NCBI RefSeq assembly: GCF_945269915.1
Contig: NZ_CALYOY010000005.1
Location: 1 to 64,000, forward strand
Origin: an uncultured Bifidobacterium sp.
GTDB lineage: Bacteria; Actinomycetota; Actinomycetes; Actinomycetales; Bifidobacteriaceae
Length of the DNA: 64,000 bases
Reading direction: 5' to 3'
Below, piece by piece: positions 40,283 to 49,171 of this stretch (its first letter is position 1; every line of letters begins with the position of its first letter). A program made the translations under genes and the position numbers. The notes beneath the pieces are model-generated. The model was given only the letters and a program-made list of their open reading frames with translations. It had not been told where the DNA came from and did no database searches.

Positions 40283-41607
40283 GCGAGGGTCTCCATGATC
40301 AGGGGGAGATCCTCCAGGGCTGCCAGGCGGGCTCGGGTCAGTCTTCCCTGGCCCTGGATGGAGCGCTGTTCTCCTCGCGCGGCGTTCAGGACCATGGTTT
40401 GGATGGATTCGGGAACCCCCGCGGTCATGGTCTGGGTTGCCTGCTGATCGGTCTGGGAACCGGAGACCAGGAGGATCAGGGAGGCATCGGGAACCTGGGT
40501 CTCCATCATGTCGAGCCAGGCGGCCGAAGTCTGGTCGGGGCCTTCTCCCGAGGGCGTCTCGACCGGGAGGATGGAGCTGCAATCATCCAGGAAGGCGCGG
40601 GGGGAGTCGGTGCGGAGAATGTCGGTTTCCTGGGTGCGTCGACCCTGCACGGGGTCAGTGGAACGTATGCCGGAAGGGGAGTCAGACCGGTTTCCTGTCA
40701 AGTCGCGGGGGGCCATGGCCACCAGACGGCGGCCGTCCAGGAGGCATCGTGCCCCCAGGGAGGCGAAGATGCTGACGGCCAGTTCGAATTCCTCGGCGCT
40801 GGAATACGAGGACGGGTCGGTATCCATCCATAGGACTGTGTCCGTGCGGAGGGTCGGCTCGTACTGGCGGACCATCAGGGAGCCGGTCTTGGCTGTGGAA
40901 AGCCAGTGGACGCGCTTGATGTCGTCCCCGGGTTCATACGCGCGCAGGGCGTGGAATTCCAGGTCGTCATCGACGATTCCCGAAGCGACCCGCCCTTCCA
41001 GGTCCCGTTGCAGTCCGGCCGTGATCGGGGTCAGGTCAACGGTTTTCGGATGAACATAGAGTTGGTCCCCGTCCGCCAGGATCCGCTGCCTGAGGATGGT
41101 GCCGAAGGGGTCTCCGGTCTCCATGGTGACCGGGCCCACAGGGATGGTGCCGCGGTGCAGGGCCTGAAGTTTCAGGTGCAGATGGTCGGACTGGCCGGGC
41201 GAGAGGGCCGGAAGGGCCAGATAGGAGGGCTCGCTTCCGATCAGGATGCCGATTCTGCCGCCGCGGGTGGCGCGCCTGCCCGGATTGGACAGGGTTATGG
41301 AGAGTTCCGACTCCTGGCCCACGCTCAGGTGGGTCTGGTCCAGGTCGAGTTCCGCCCGGCAGCCCAGGTTCCCCATGCTCATGACCAGACCGGTGGCCAC
41401 CAGGGTCACACCGGCCAGGAGGAAGGCCAGAAGCTCGGTCCAGCCGACCAGGGCCAGGCCAAGACCGGCGATGACCGTGACCGTGACCATCCAGCATCCC
41501 AGTGGTGTCACCATGGAAAGGGCCTGGCGCAAGGGGACGCGGTCCGAATGCGGCCGGTCTGCCTCCGAGATACGCCTGGAGGTCTTGGCTGAACTCTCTG
41601 CGGCCAT
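40279..41607 (-). CDS. DUF58-domain membrane protein
   Basis: A 442-residue protein with two N-terminal membrane helices (about residues 35-52 and 57-78), a beta-rich extracytoplasmic segment (about 85-200, the e-set-like part described for this family) and the DUF58 core with FHALRAYEPGDDIKRVHWLSTAKTGSLMVRQYE (about 215-250). DUF58 proteins pair with MoxR ATPases and often contain a von Willebrand A-like fold; a chaperone or assembly role is assumed. It starts 5 nt after the moxR stop and overlaps the transglutaminase-like gene by 4 nt. Confidence 0.88.
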   Translation of the reverse strand: MAAESSAKTSRRISEADRPHSDRVPLRQALSMVTPLGCWMVTVTVIAGLGLALVGWTELLAFLLAGVTLVATGLVMSMGNLGCRAELDLDQTHLSVGQESELSITLSNPGRRATRGGRIGILIGSEPSYLALPALSPGQSDHLHLKLQALHRGTIPVGPVTMETGDPFGTILRQRILADGDQLYVHPKTVDLTPITAGLQRDLEGRVASGIVDDDLEFHALRAYEPGDDIKRVHWLSTAKTGSLMVRQYEPTLRTDTVLWMDTDPSSYSSAEEFELAVSIFASLGARCLLDGRRLVAMAPRDLTGNRSDSPSGIRSTDPVQGRRTQETDILRTDSPRAFLDDCSSILPVETPSGEGPDQTSAAWLDMMETQVPDASLILLVSGSQTDQQATQTMTAGVPESIQTMVLNAARGEQRSIQGQGRLTRARLAALEDLPLIMETLA

Positions 41608-41612
41608 GGTCT

Positions 41613-43430
41613 TCAGCGCTCCGCCGTGGGAACGGGGACCGTCGCCAGGGCCTTCGCCAGTGCCTGGTGCTCATCGACACCGGAGAGTCTGGTCTCGGTC
41701 TCCAGGACCATGCGATGGGCCAGGACCGGGTCGACCAGCTCCTTGACATCGTCGGGGATGACGTAATCCCGCTCCTGGGAACAGGCCCTGATGCGGGCGC
41801 AACGAATAAGGGCCAGGCCTCCACGGATGGAGGAGCCGACCCTGATGGCCTTGCTGTGGCGGGTGGCCTCGATGATTCGGATGATGTACTCCATGATCGA
41901 TGGGTCGCAGTAGGCGCTGGAGGCGTACCGGGCCATGTCTGCAATCTCGTCGGCTCCGACCACCGGGGTGACCAGTCCGGCCCTGTCCCTGATGTCGGCC
42001 TCCTGGAGGATGCGCATGCTGGCCTCATGACCGGGAGCCCCCATGGAGGTCCGGATCAGGAAGCGGTCCATCTGGGCCTCGGGCAGGCTGTAGGTGCCCA
42101 ACTGCTCAATCGGGTTCTGGGTGGCCAGGACCATGAAGGGGTGGGGTACCCGGTAGGTGTTGCCGTCAACCGTGACTTTCTCCTCTTCCATGACCTCCAG
42201 GAGGGCGGACTGGGTCTTGGGGGATGCCCGGTTGATCTCGTCGGCCAGGATCATCGAGGCGAAGACCGGGCCGGGCCTGAAGGAGAACCTCCCCTCGGCC
42301 TGGTCGTAGAAGGTGACACCGACGACATCCGAGGGAAGGAGGTCGGGGGTGAACTGGATCCGCTTGAACTCGACATCGATGGACCTGGCCAGCGCTCGCG
42401 CAAGCTGGGTCTTGCCGGTGCCGGGGTTGTCCTCCAGAAGGATGTGGCCACCCGCAATCAGCGCCGTGACGCACAACTCCACCGTCCTCTCCTTGCCGAC
42501 GACCGCCCTGCCGACGTTCTCGGTGATGGAGCGGAAGGTACGGGCAAAGTCGTCGCGGTCCATTGTGGGGCCGCCTGTTGCAGGTGGTTGTCTGGCTGTG
42601 GGTGTTTGCCCGCCATGGTGTCCGGTTGCTTCGCCTGTTGCGATGATCGGGCTGGCATAGGTCTCGTCGGACAGGGATGTTTCGGTCCTCCCTGGTGTCT
42701 TGATCGGCCTGGCTCCACCTGTGAACCGGGAGTGACCGGCTTCTTCCTCGGACCAGGATGGGCTGGACTGTTCCGCGGACTGTTCCATGGACTGTTCCGG
42801 AGCGTCAATCGGTTTGTCGTCATCTGTGAACTTGAACAGTCCGGTTTTGTCCGTGGACAGGTTCGGGCTGGACTGTTCCGCGGACGGTGCCGAAGACCCA
42901 GCCGATTCTCTTGCGTTCGTGGACCTGGGCGAATTGGTCCCCGTCGGGAAGATACTCGGGGAAGGGGCTCTCCTGGTTGCTGCTGCGGCCTGGGATGGAT
43001 CGGTTCCATCCTGCTGCCTGGCCGGAATCGATCGTGCCTGGGTCTCACCGGCTCCAAGGGGCTTTTGACCATTGGTCTGTTTCGGGTTGTGTCCGAGACC
43101 GCCCAGCATGGCCTCGCGTTGTCGTTGCAGGATTTTCATGCGGCTGGACCGTGAGGGTCTGTCTTCCGGGCCCTCGTCCCCGTCGTCCAGGATCAGGGGC
43201 CTGCCGTCCGCCAGGGGTCTGGCCTGATAGGTGCCCAGTCTGGTGCTGTCTTCCAGGTCCGCGGATCCTCCCTTCCTTTCGCCCCGGTCAGCCTGGTCCG
43301 TGGGCTGGTCCGGGTCGGGTAGGGATGGCGGCATCTGGCCGGATCCGGATCGGGGACCGCCCACTCTGGTCGCATCATTGAGAGGGCTGCGCTCATCCTG
43401 GGTGGCATCATCCTGGAATTGGTCATTCAT
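41613..43430 (-). CDS. MoxR-type AAA+ ATPase with long low-complexity N-terminal extension
   Basis: A 605-residue protein. The MoxR core begins near residue 290 (MDRDDFARTFRSITENVGRAVVG) and has Walker A (EDNPGTGKTQLA), Walker B (MILADEINRA), sensor 1 (VLATQNPIEQ) and the C-terminal lid. This core alone is the usual MoxR length. The first 290 residues are low-complexity, rich in Ser, Asp, Pro, Gln and Glu, with imperfect repeats such as MEQSAEQSSPSWSEEE, and may be a kinase-substrate tail. ATG 43430 is preferred over TTG 43439, which overlaps the FN3 stop. It drives remodelling with the DUF58 partner. Confidence 0.88.
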   Translation of the reverse strand: MNDQFQDDATQDERSPLNDATRVGGPRSGSGQMPPSLPDPDQPTDQADRGERKGGSADLEDSTRLGTYQARPLADGRPLILDDGDEGPEDRPSRSSRMKILQRQREAMLGGLGHNPKQTNGQKPLGAGETQARSIPARQQDGTDPSQAAAATRRAPSPSIFPTGTNSPRSTNARESAGSSAPSAEQSSPNLSTDKTGLFKFTDDDKPIDAPEQSMEQSAEQSSPSWSEEEAGHSRFTGGARPIKTPGRTETSLSDETYASPIIATGEATGHHGGQTPTARQPPATGGPTMDRDDFARTFRSITENVGRAVVGKERTVELCVTALIAGGHILLEDNPGTGKTQLARALARSIDVEFKRIQFTPDLLPSDVVGVTFYDQAEGRFSFRPGPVFASMILADEINRASPKTQSALLEVMEEEKVTVDGNTYRVPHPFMVLATQNPIEQLGTYSLPEAQMDRFLIRTSMGAPGHEASMRILQEADIRDRAGLVTPVVGADEIADMARYASSAYCDPSIMEYIIRIIEATRHSKAIRVGSSIRGGLALIRCARIRACSQERDYVIPDDVKELVDPVLAHRMVLETETRLSGVDEHQALAKALATVPVPTAER

Positions 43431-43435
43431 GTCTG

Positions 43436-46400
43436 TCAATCCTTGTCCTCTGCTGAGACCTGGTTGGTTCCGATGACCCGGCCCGCCATGCGGTTCCGGG
43501 CGTCTGACGGGGCATATCCGGTCTTACGGGTGGTTGGTGTTCGACGGTTCCGCAGGGTGCGCATCGTGGACGGTTGCCCTCCTGCAAGAGTCAATTCCCT
43601 GGTGGTGGGCGGTGACATCCCCTCGCTGCCCATGCCGCCGATCCGGCTGACGGCCTTGAATCGGATGGTGTCTCCGGGGTTGGCCACCGAGGCGGGAAGG
43701 GTGATCTGCTCCGTGGCCGTCTGCAGGGTGCATCCCAGCGTCCAGGAGGCTCTCGAGGGATCGACTCCCTCGATGGTGACCAGGATGTCCCCGCAGGGTT
43801 TGCCATGGCTGGCGCCCGGGGTCAAAGTCAGGTCGACCTGATCGGGATTGTCGGTGGGGTCGCTCTGTTCGGCCCTCTCGAAAATGGGCGGGTCGGGGTG
43901 GGACCAGGTGGACCCGGAGGCGGTTTCGGCCGCCCCGGCCCCGGCCATGTTGGAGGGGATGACGGTGACGGAACAGGCCTGCCCTGCATCCTGATGATCG
44001 ACGGAGAAGACCGCGCTGGTCGATGTGGGTGCGCGATTGCGCATGGATCCGCATCCGGGGCCGTTGGCCTGGACCGAGTATCGGTCAATGGACGAACCGC
44101 GGTTCTCGGGCTGGTCCCACCTCACCGTCAGGGTTTCCTTGGCGCTGCCGTCCATCGACAGGTTGCGGACGCCGCCGGGGATCACGTCAGGCCTGGCGGC
44201 AAGGGGGGAGGAGGCCGGAGACCACCCGACCTCGTTGTGGGCCTGGACCGTGAAGCTGTAGTCCCGACCATTGGTCAGGCCGGTGACGGTGCATGTGGTG
44301 GCCCTCGAACAGGATTGCTGCCCGGAGCCCGCATCCGACTGGTAGGAGACCCTGTATTCGTCAATGGGGCTTCCGTTGGCGTTCCCCGGTTCCCAGGCCA
44401 GGGAGACTGTCCCGTCCCCGGTGCGCGGTGACCCGGCCAGGACCTTGGGGGCCTGTGGCCTGTCGATGATGCTGACCGTTATGGCGGCGCTGACCCGCCT
44501 GTCCTTGTCCCTGGTGCCGTCTTCCACGGTGACCAGGACGGTGTTGGTCGAGGCGCCGATGTCCTTGTCGGCCCTGATGGTTACCCGGCCGTCCTCGCCG
44601 GAGGAGGCGGTCAATTTGGATGCGTCGTCGGTCACCACGCCAACCACTCTCAAGGGGGTGTCGGGGAAGGGATTCATGGCCCCCTCCAGGACGTTGACAT
44701 CGAGACTCTGGCCCGCCTTGGCCCTGACGGCGCGCAAGGGTACCGATGCCAGGGGACGGGTGGTCTTGACGATCCTGAAGGTCAGCCCGCCCCCGACGTT
44801 GCCGCCCGCATAGGTGATGGTGACGGGGAGGGTGGCCTTGGCTCCGGGTGTGGCGGCCTTGTCGGCGCTGACGGAGAGCTGACCCTGGGGGGTGAGCGTG
44901 GCCCGGATGGGGCCGTTGGCCCCGCTGGTGGCATAGGTGTACGAGCTGGACCGGCTCCCCTCTGGAACCTGTGTCAGGGCCCTCAGGGAGATGGTCTGCG
45001 CCGGATCACCGGCCACCAGGTCGATCGTGGGAGCCGAGAGATAGGGCGGCTCCTCGCGTCCGCCCTCGATGGTGATGGGGAGGGTCAGGACGGCCGAGTT
45101 GACGATGGTCTTCCCGTCGGGGACCCCGTCCTGCGCGGTGAAGGTCAGTGAGGCGGGGCCTGAATAGTCCTTGCCTGCGGTGAACTTGAGGGTGGTCGGG
45201 TCCACATAGGGGTCGGACCCGTCGGATTTGGTCGCCGAAACGGAATCGGCCGAGGCGATCCTGGCCGTCTTGCCGGCCCCTACCCGCACCTGGTCGGCGA
45301 TGTCGATGGTGATGCTCTGCCCGGCCCGGACCTGGAGGGCGGGCGCCTTGGGGCGCAGGGTCGGGGGAAAGACCCCGTAGGCCGGCACTTTGACGAAGGC
45401 CGTGGAGGTGATCTTGTACCGGGTGTTGGTGACCGTGTACGGCACCGCCCTGGCCTGGCCCGTCAGGTCGATGCTGAGCGTGGTGGACCCGGGGCCGCCC
45501 TTGACCCGGGCATGGTCGCTGGCGCTGGGGTGCACCTCCAGTTTCAGGTCATCCATGGTCCCCGAGGGGTTGGCCATGGAGCCGGCAAGGTTGACCTCGA
45601 CCGTGCGTTTGTCGATCGTGTCGGCAGGGGCCACGTCGTAGTCCTGGACGGTTGGCGGCTGTATCGGCGCCTTGGGGTCCGTGGTGATGGTCAGGGTGGC
45701 CTGGTCGCTGATGCCGGCCCGGTTCCTGGCCCGATAGACCACATACGAGGTGCCGGCCTGGGCCGGGGTGGTCAGGCGGATCATGTCGCCGACAACCTTG
45801 GCATCGGAGACCCCTGTGGCTTCCAGGTGGGGGTCCAGGTCCAGCACGGTGTCGTCTCCCGAGATGTCGTTGGCCAGCACGGGCACGTCCACCGCCGTCC
45901 CCGGTCTCAGGGTCACATGGTCGTCACGGCTGAATACGTTCCCGCCGGTGGGACCCCGGAAGACGCCGATGCGGATGTGGCCCTGGGCACGCTGTCCGAC
46001 CCAATCCTCGACGGCATAGGTGAAGTCGTCTGTTCCCCTGGAGTCGGCATAGGACTCATAGACCATGTAGTCGGCTCCCACCTGGGTGATCCTGCCCAGC
46101 TTGGGCGCCTGGTTTCCCAGTCCGGACAGGGTGTCGCAGTCACCGTCCGGGTCGATGCCCGTCAGGGTGATGGGGATGCGGACCTTGGCACCGGCGGCCA
46201 CCTGGGCCTGGACGTCACCGGGGGTCGGCGCCGGCTTGTCACGTTGGTTGTCGGCATGGACCTTGAAGGTGATGGTCCCCGAGGCGGTATTGCCCAGGTT
46301 GTCCCTGACCGTGTAGGTGACGGGGTAGGCGCCCGTCTCCTGCCCGGCCTGGTAGCGAACCGTGTCGCCGGAGACGAAGACCAACCCCCTGAAGGTCCCC

Positions 46401-49012
46401 TGGTCCCTGCCCAGGTCGGGCTCCAGGCTGACCGTGGTGCCGTCGGGGTAGGTCACGTGGTCCATGACCCTGATCGTGACCAGGCCTCCCTGACGGACCT
46501 GGGCGCTGATGTTGCCCGCCTTGGGGGTTGAGGCGCTCCTGTCCAGGGGCGGCGGCTGCAGGGTGATGGTCCCCTGGGCGTCGCCGGCTGTATTGGTGAC
46601 GGTATAGGAGATCCTGACCGGTCGGGTGGGTACCTGGCGTGCCGTCAGGTAGACCCGCTTGTGGTTGACGATGCCCGCCTTGATGCCCAGGGCCGGGTCC
46701 ACCGACACCGAGGTCAGGGAGAGGACCCCGCCCATGGGGTCCAGGTCGTTGTCCAGGGGCTCGACGATCGCGGTCTGGTCGGCTCCCAGGAGGGCCACGT
46801 CGTTGACGGCGACGGGCTTGGCCGCATCCCCCTTGATATGCGCCACCTCCAACCGGGCCAACCCCTGGGTGGCATGGTCGCCCTGTGCCACCGCGTAGGG
46901 CAGGTAGTAGGTGCCCGGCGTCTGTGAGCTGAAGGTGAAGGAGAGGTCCTCGGTGTTGGTCTCCACCCGGGTCTCCTTGGGCTGTTCGACCCTGGTCAGC
47001 TGCAGGGGCTGGGCCGAATTGCCGTGTACGGCCTGCTTCAGGCCTATCCTGACCGTCCGTCCGGGTTGGACCTGCCGGATGACCGGGTCGACCAGGGGGT
47101 TCAGGGTGTTGGCCGGCCTGATGGAGAAGTATACCAGTCCCTCCCCGCTCAGTTTTCCGTCCGAAACGGTCACTTTGACACTGATCCGGCCTGATGTGGC
47201 GGACCCCGCGGCCAGGGTCAGCCTGCCGTCGGTCCGGGTGGAGACCGATACCTGGTCGGAGTTGGTGGGGTTGGCCGAGACCAGGGTCATGGGGTCCCCG
47301 TCGGGGTCCACAAAACCGGCCAGGGCGTTGACATCGATGGTGGCCCCCTGCTCCACCTCGTACTCGGATGGGGTGTCGACCTGCTCCGGGGCCCTGTCCT
47401 CACCGCCCATGTCGCCCGGGGTGATCTCCAGGTCGATGCCGGCCGAGGAGACCTGCCCGTGACCGTCGGTGATGGAATAGTTGATCCTGACGGTGCCGGG
47501 ATGGGCCCGGGCCGCATCGACCTGGAGGAAGCGGCCATCGTATACCGGGGCCAGGGTGATCTCGCCGCTGGAGGTTCTTGCGTCACTGATCTGCAGGACC
47601 GAGCAGTCCGTCTGGTGGTCGTTGCGCAGGGGGTCCAGGATGGTCTGGGACCCTGCCCTGATGCCGAACTGGTCGTCTTCGGCCCTGATGGCCCCTGAAC
47701 GGGTGTCGCAGGTGGGGGCGAACCGCTGCTGGTTGTTGGCCGAGTCCTCCTTCTGGTTCGAGGCCTGCGTCTCCTTGACCTCCATGGTCTGCCACTGGAT
47801 CTTGATCATCTTTGTGGATTTGCGCGGGTTCCAGACGTTCCCGGCCTGGACGTCATTGAGGATGACCTGGCGGTGGTTGGTCCGGAAGACCAGGTTGGTG
47901 GTCGGGGAGATGGATTGGAGGGTGACCAGACGGCTATCCAACCTGGACCCATGACCCCGGCTCTGACCGGCCGGCATGCCACCCCTGGTGCCGCACAGGC
48001 GGGTGAAGTTCCTGCCCGGAGAGGACCAGGCCGCCCAGAGGCAGCCCCCCGAAGAGACCGGACGGGCAGGTTGGCCGCTCCCTCCGGTGGCGATCAGGGT
48101 GGGATCTGTGCCGGGTGCGTCCAGGTCGACCAGGTGGACACCCTGCTGGTCGCCGACCCCCACCCAGGTACCCTGCTGGTCCTGGTCGACCGGGGTCTCC
48201 TGCAGCCTTGGATCGCCTGAACTGTGCAGGCGGGTGGACCCCTTGGACCAGTACAGGGTCCTGCCGGAAAGGACCACCGCCTGGTCGCCGACCACGGCCA
48301 TCCCGTCGGCCCTGATCGCCCTGCCGCCGGTTATCGAATCCAGGGCATGATGGGTCCTCCCGTCGGGCCCATCCACCACCAGAACGGCCCCATCGGAGGG
48401 GCGGAAGGCATAGACGGACCCCCGTGGGGTGACGGCCACGGCCCCGCCCCGGCCCAGGGTCAATACTGCTTGTCTCTGATCCGGGTCCATGGTCTTCAGA
48501 GTGTCCGCCCTGCCCACCCAGACCTTGCCGGTGGTCTTCTGGAAGAGGGCGACGGTGGGCCCGTTGACGATCTGCTCGACCTGGGCACCCAGCCTGGTCC
48601 GGTCGCCGATGCTGGCGGTCGAGGCCCTGATGGCCGACATGGCCCCATCCTGCCCCAGGATGGTGGTGTACCCGCTCTGGGCCAGGTCGAACCTGTTCGT
48701 ATTGGTTGACAGGGCCACGTCGGCCTCGCCTATCGCCGGCTTGAACCGGGCCACCTTGCGTTCATCCTGGGAGCTGATCCAGACACTCCCGTCATCAACC
48801 TGCACCTGCCGCCGATTGATCGTGTTCAGGAGGATGGCCCCGGTCCCGATCAGGAGCATGGCCAGAAGAACCATGACCGGCATGGCCCAGGGGTTGCGCG
48901 CCCCGGACATGAGGGAGCGGACCCGTCGCCTGGTCCGGTGCAGCCACGAGGACCCGCTCCCACTACCCATCATTGCTCCTGCCTTGTGATGATGCTTCCG
49001 ATATGCATTCAT
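43436..49012 (-). CDS. Giant surface protein with Ig-like and fibronectin type III domains (PFNA FN3 protein)
   Basis: An 1858-residue membrane-anchored surface protein. A short cytoplasmic part with basic residues precedes one helix (about 43-64), so the remaining 1790 residues are outside. Residues 65 to about 400 repeat short strands (DGSVWISSQ; GRADTLKT; GSVYAFRPSDGAVLVVDG), suggesting a beta-propeller. About 480-1500 hold many Ig/cadherin-like repeats with NDxDPxG motifs (DNDLDPMGG; GIDPDGDCDT). Two or three FN3 domains (VSLAWEPGNANGSPIDEYRVSY; LTVRWDQPENRGSSIDRYSV) lie at about 1515-1720. There is no LPxTG. In bifidobacteria this protein is proposed to bind host ligands such as cytokines. 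Confidence 0.85.
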   Translation of the reverse strand: MNAYRKHHHKAGAMMGSGSGSSWLHRTRRRVRSLMSGARNPWAMPVMVLLAMLLIGTGAILLNTINRRQVQVDDGSVWISSQDERKVARFKPAIGEADVALSTNTNRFDLAQSGYTTILGQDGAMSAIRASTASIGDRTRLGAQVEQIVNGPTVALFQKTTGKVWVGRADTLKTMDPDQRQAVLTLGRGGAVAVTPRGSVYAFRPSDGAVLVVDGPDGRTHHALDSITGGRAIRADGMAVVGDQAVVLSGRTLYWSKGSTRLHSSGDPRLQETPVDQDQQGTWVGVGDQQGVHLVDLDAPGTDPTLIATGGSGQPARPVSSGGCLWAAWSSPGRNFTRLCGTRGGMPAGQSRGHGSRLDSRLVTLQSISPTTNLVFRTNHRQVILNDVQAGNVWNPRKSTKMIKIQWQTMEVKETQASNQKEDSANNQQRFAPTCDTRSGAIRAEDDQFGIRAGSQTILDPLRNDHQTDCSVLQISDARTSSGEITLAPVYDGRFLQVDAARAHPGTVRINYSITDGHGQVSSAGIDLEITPGDMGGEDRAPEQVDTPSEYEVEQGATIDVNALAGFVDPDGDPMTLVSANPTNSDQVSVSTRTDGRLTLAAGSATSGRISVKVTVSDGKLSGEGLVYFSIRPANTLNPLVDPVIRQVQPGRTVRIGLKQAVHGNSAQPLQLTRVEQPKETRVETNTEDLSFTFSSQTPGTYYLPYAVAQGDHATQGLARLEVAHIKGDAAKPVAVNDVALLGADQTAIVEPLDNDLDPMGGVLSLTSVSVDPALGIKAGIVNHKRVYLTARQVPTRPVRISYTVTNTAGDAQGTITLQPPPLDRSASTPKAGNISAQVRQGGLVTIRVMDHVTYPDGTTVSLEPDLGRDQGTFRGLVFVSGDTVRYQAGQETGAYPVTYTVRDNLGNTASGTITFKVHADNQRDKPAPTPGDVQAQVAAGAKVRIPITLTGIDPDGDCDTLSGLGNQAPKLGRITQVGADYMVYESYADSRGTDDFTYAVEDWVGQRAQGHIRIGVFRGPTGGNVFSRDDHVTLRPGTAVDVPVLANDISGDDTVLDLDPHLEATGVSDAKVVGDMIRLTTPAQAGTSYVVYRARNRAGISDQATLTITTDPKAPIQPPTVQDYDVAPADTIDKRTVEVNLAGSMANPSGTMDDLKLEVHPSASDHARVKGGPGSTTLSIDLTGQARAVPYTVTNTRYKITSTAFVKVPAYGVFPPTLRPKAPALQVRAGQSITIDIADQVRVGAGKTARIASADSVSATKSDGSDPYVDPTTLKFTAGKDYSGPASLTFTAQDGVPDGKTIVNSAVLTLPITIEGGREEPPYLSAPTIDLVAGDPAQTISLRALTQVPEGSRSSSYTYATSGANGPIRATLTPQGQLSVSADKAATPGAKATLPVTITYAGGNVGGGLTFRIVKTTRPLASVPLRAVRAKAGQSLDVNVLEGAMNPFPDTPLRVVGVVTDDASKLTASSGEDGRVTIRADKDIGASTNTVLVTVEDGTRDKDRRVSAAITVSIIDRPQAPKVLAGSPRTGDGTVSLAWEPGNANGSPIDEYRVSYQSDAGSGQQSCSRATTCTVTGLTNGRDYSFTVQAHNEVGWSPASSPLAARPDVIPGGVRNLSMDGSAKETLTVRWDQPENRGSSIDRYSVQANGPGCGSMRNRAPTSTSAVFSVDHQDAGQACSVTVIPSNMAGAGAAETASGSTWSHPDPPIFERAEQSDPTDNPDQVDLTLTPGASHGKPCGDILVTIEGVDPSRASWTLGCTLQTATEQITLPASVANPGDTIRFKAVSRIGGMGSEGMSPPTTRELTLAGGQPSTMRTLRNRRTPTTRKTGYAPSDARNRMAGRVIGTNQVSAEDKD

Positions 49013-49091
49013 GGTGCCATCCCGGGCGCTCCCGCGTTGGCGGAAGGGACTTCTTTTTCATCGCCCGCCCATTCGGGTCCCCGGTGATTCG

Positions 49092-49115
49092 AGTCTAACT
49101 TCCCGTACCCGGGAA
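49092..49115 (-). promoter_or_regulatory. Possible internal promoter with TTCCCG-N4-CGGGAA dyad before the FN3 gene
   Basis: A perfect 6-bp inverted repeat with a 4-nt spacer (49100-49115) lies directly upstream of a TANNNT element, TAGACT (minus strand, 49097-49092), in the 159-base gap between the kinase and FN3 genes. It may regulate separate transcription of the downstream cluster. The -35 is weak. Confidence 0.35.
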
Positions 49116-49171
49116 AATCGGCTCGGAGAACAATGTGGTCAACCATGCCCGGCCGAACCACGATCAGGGCC

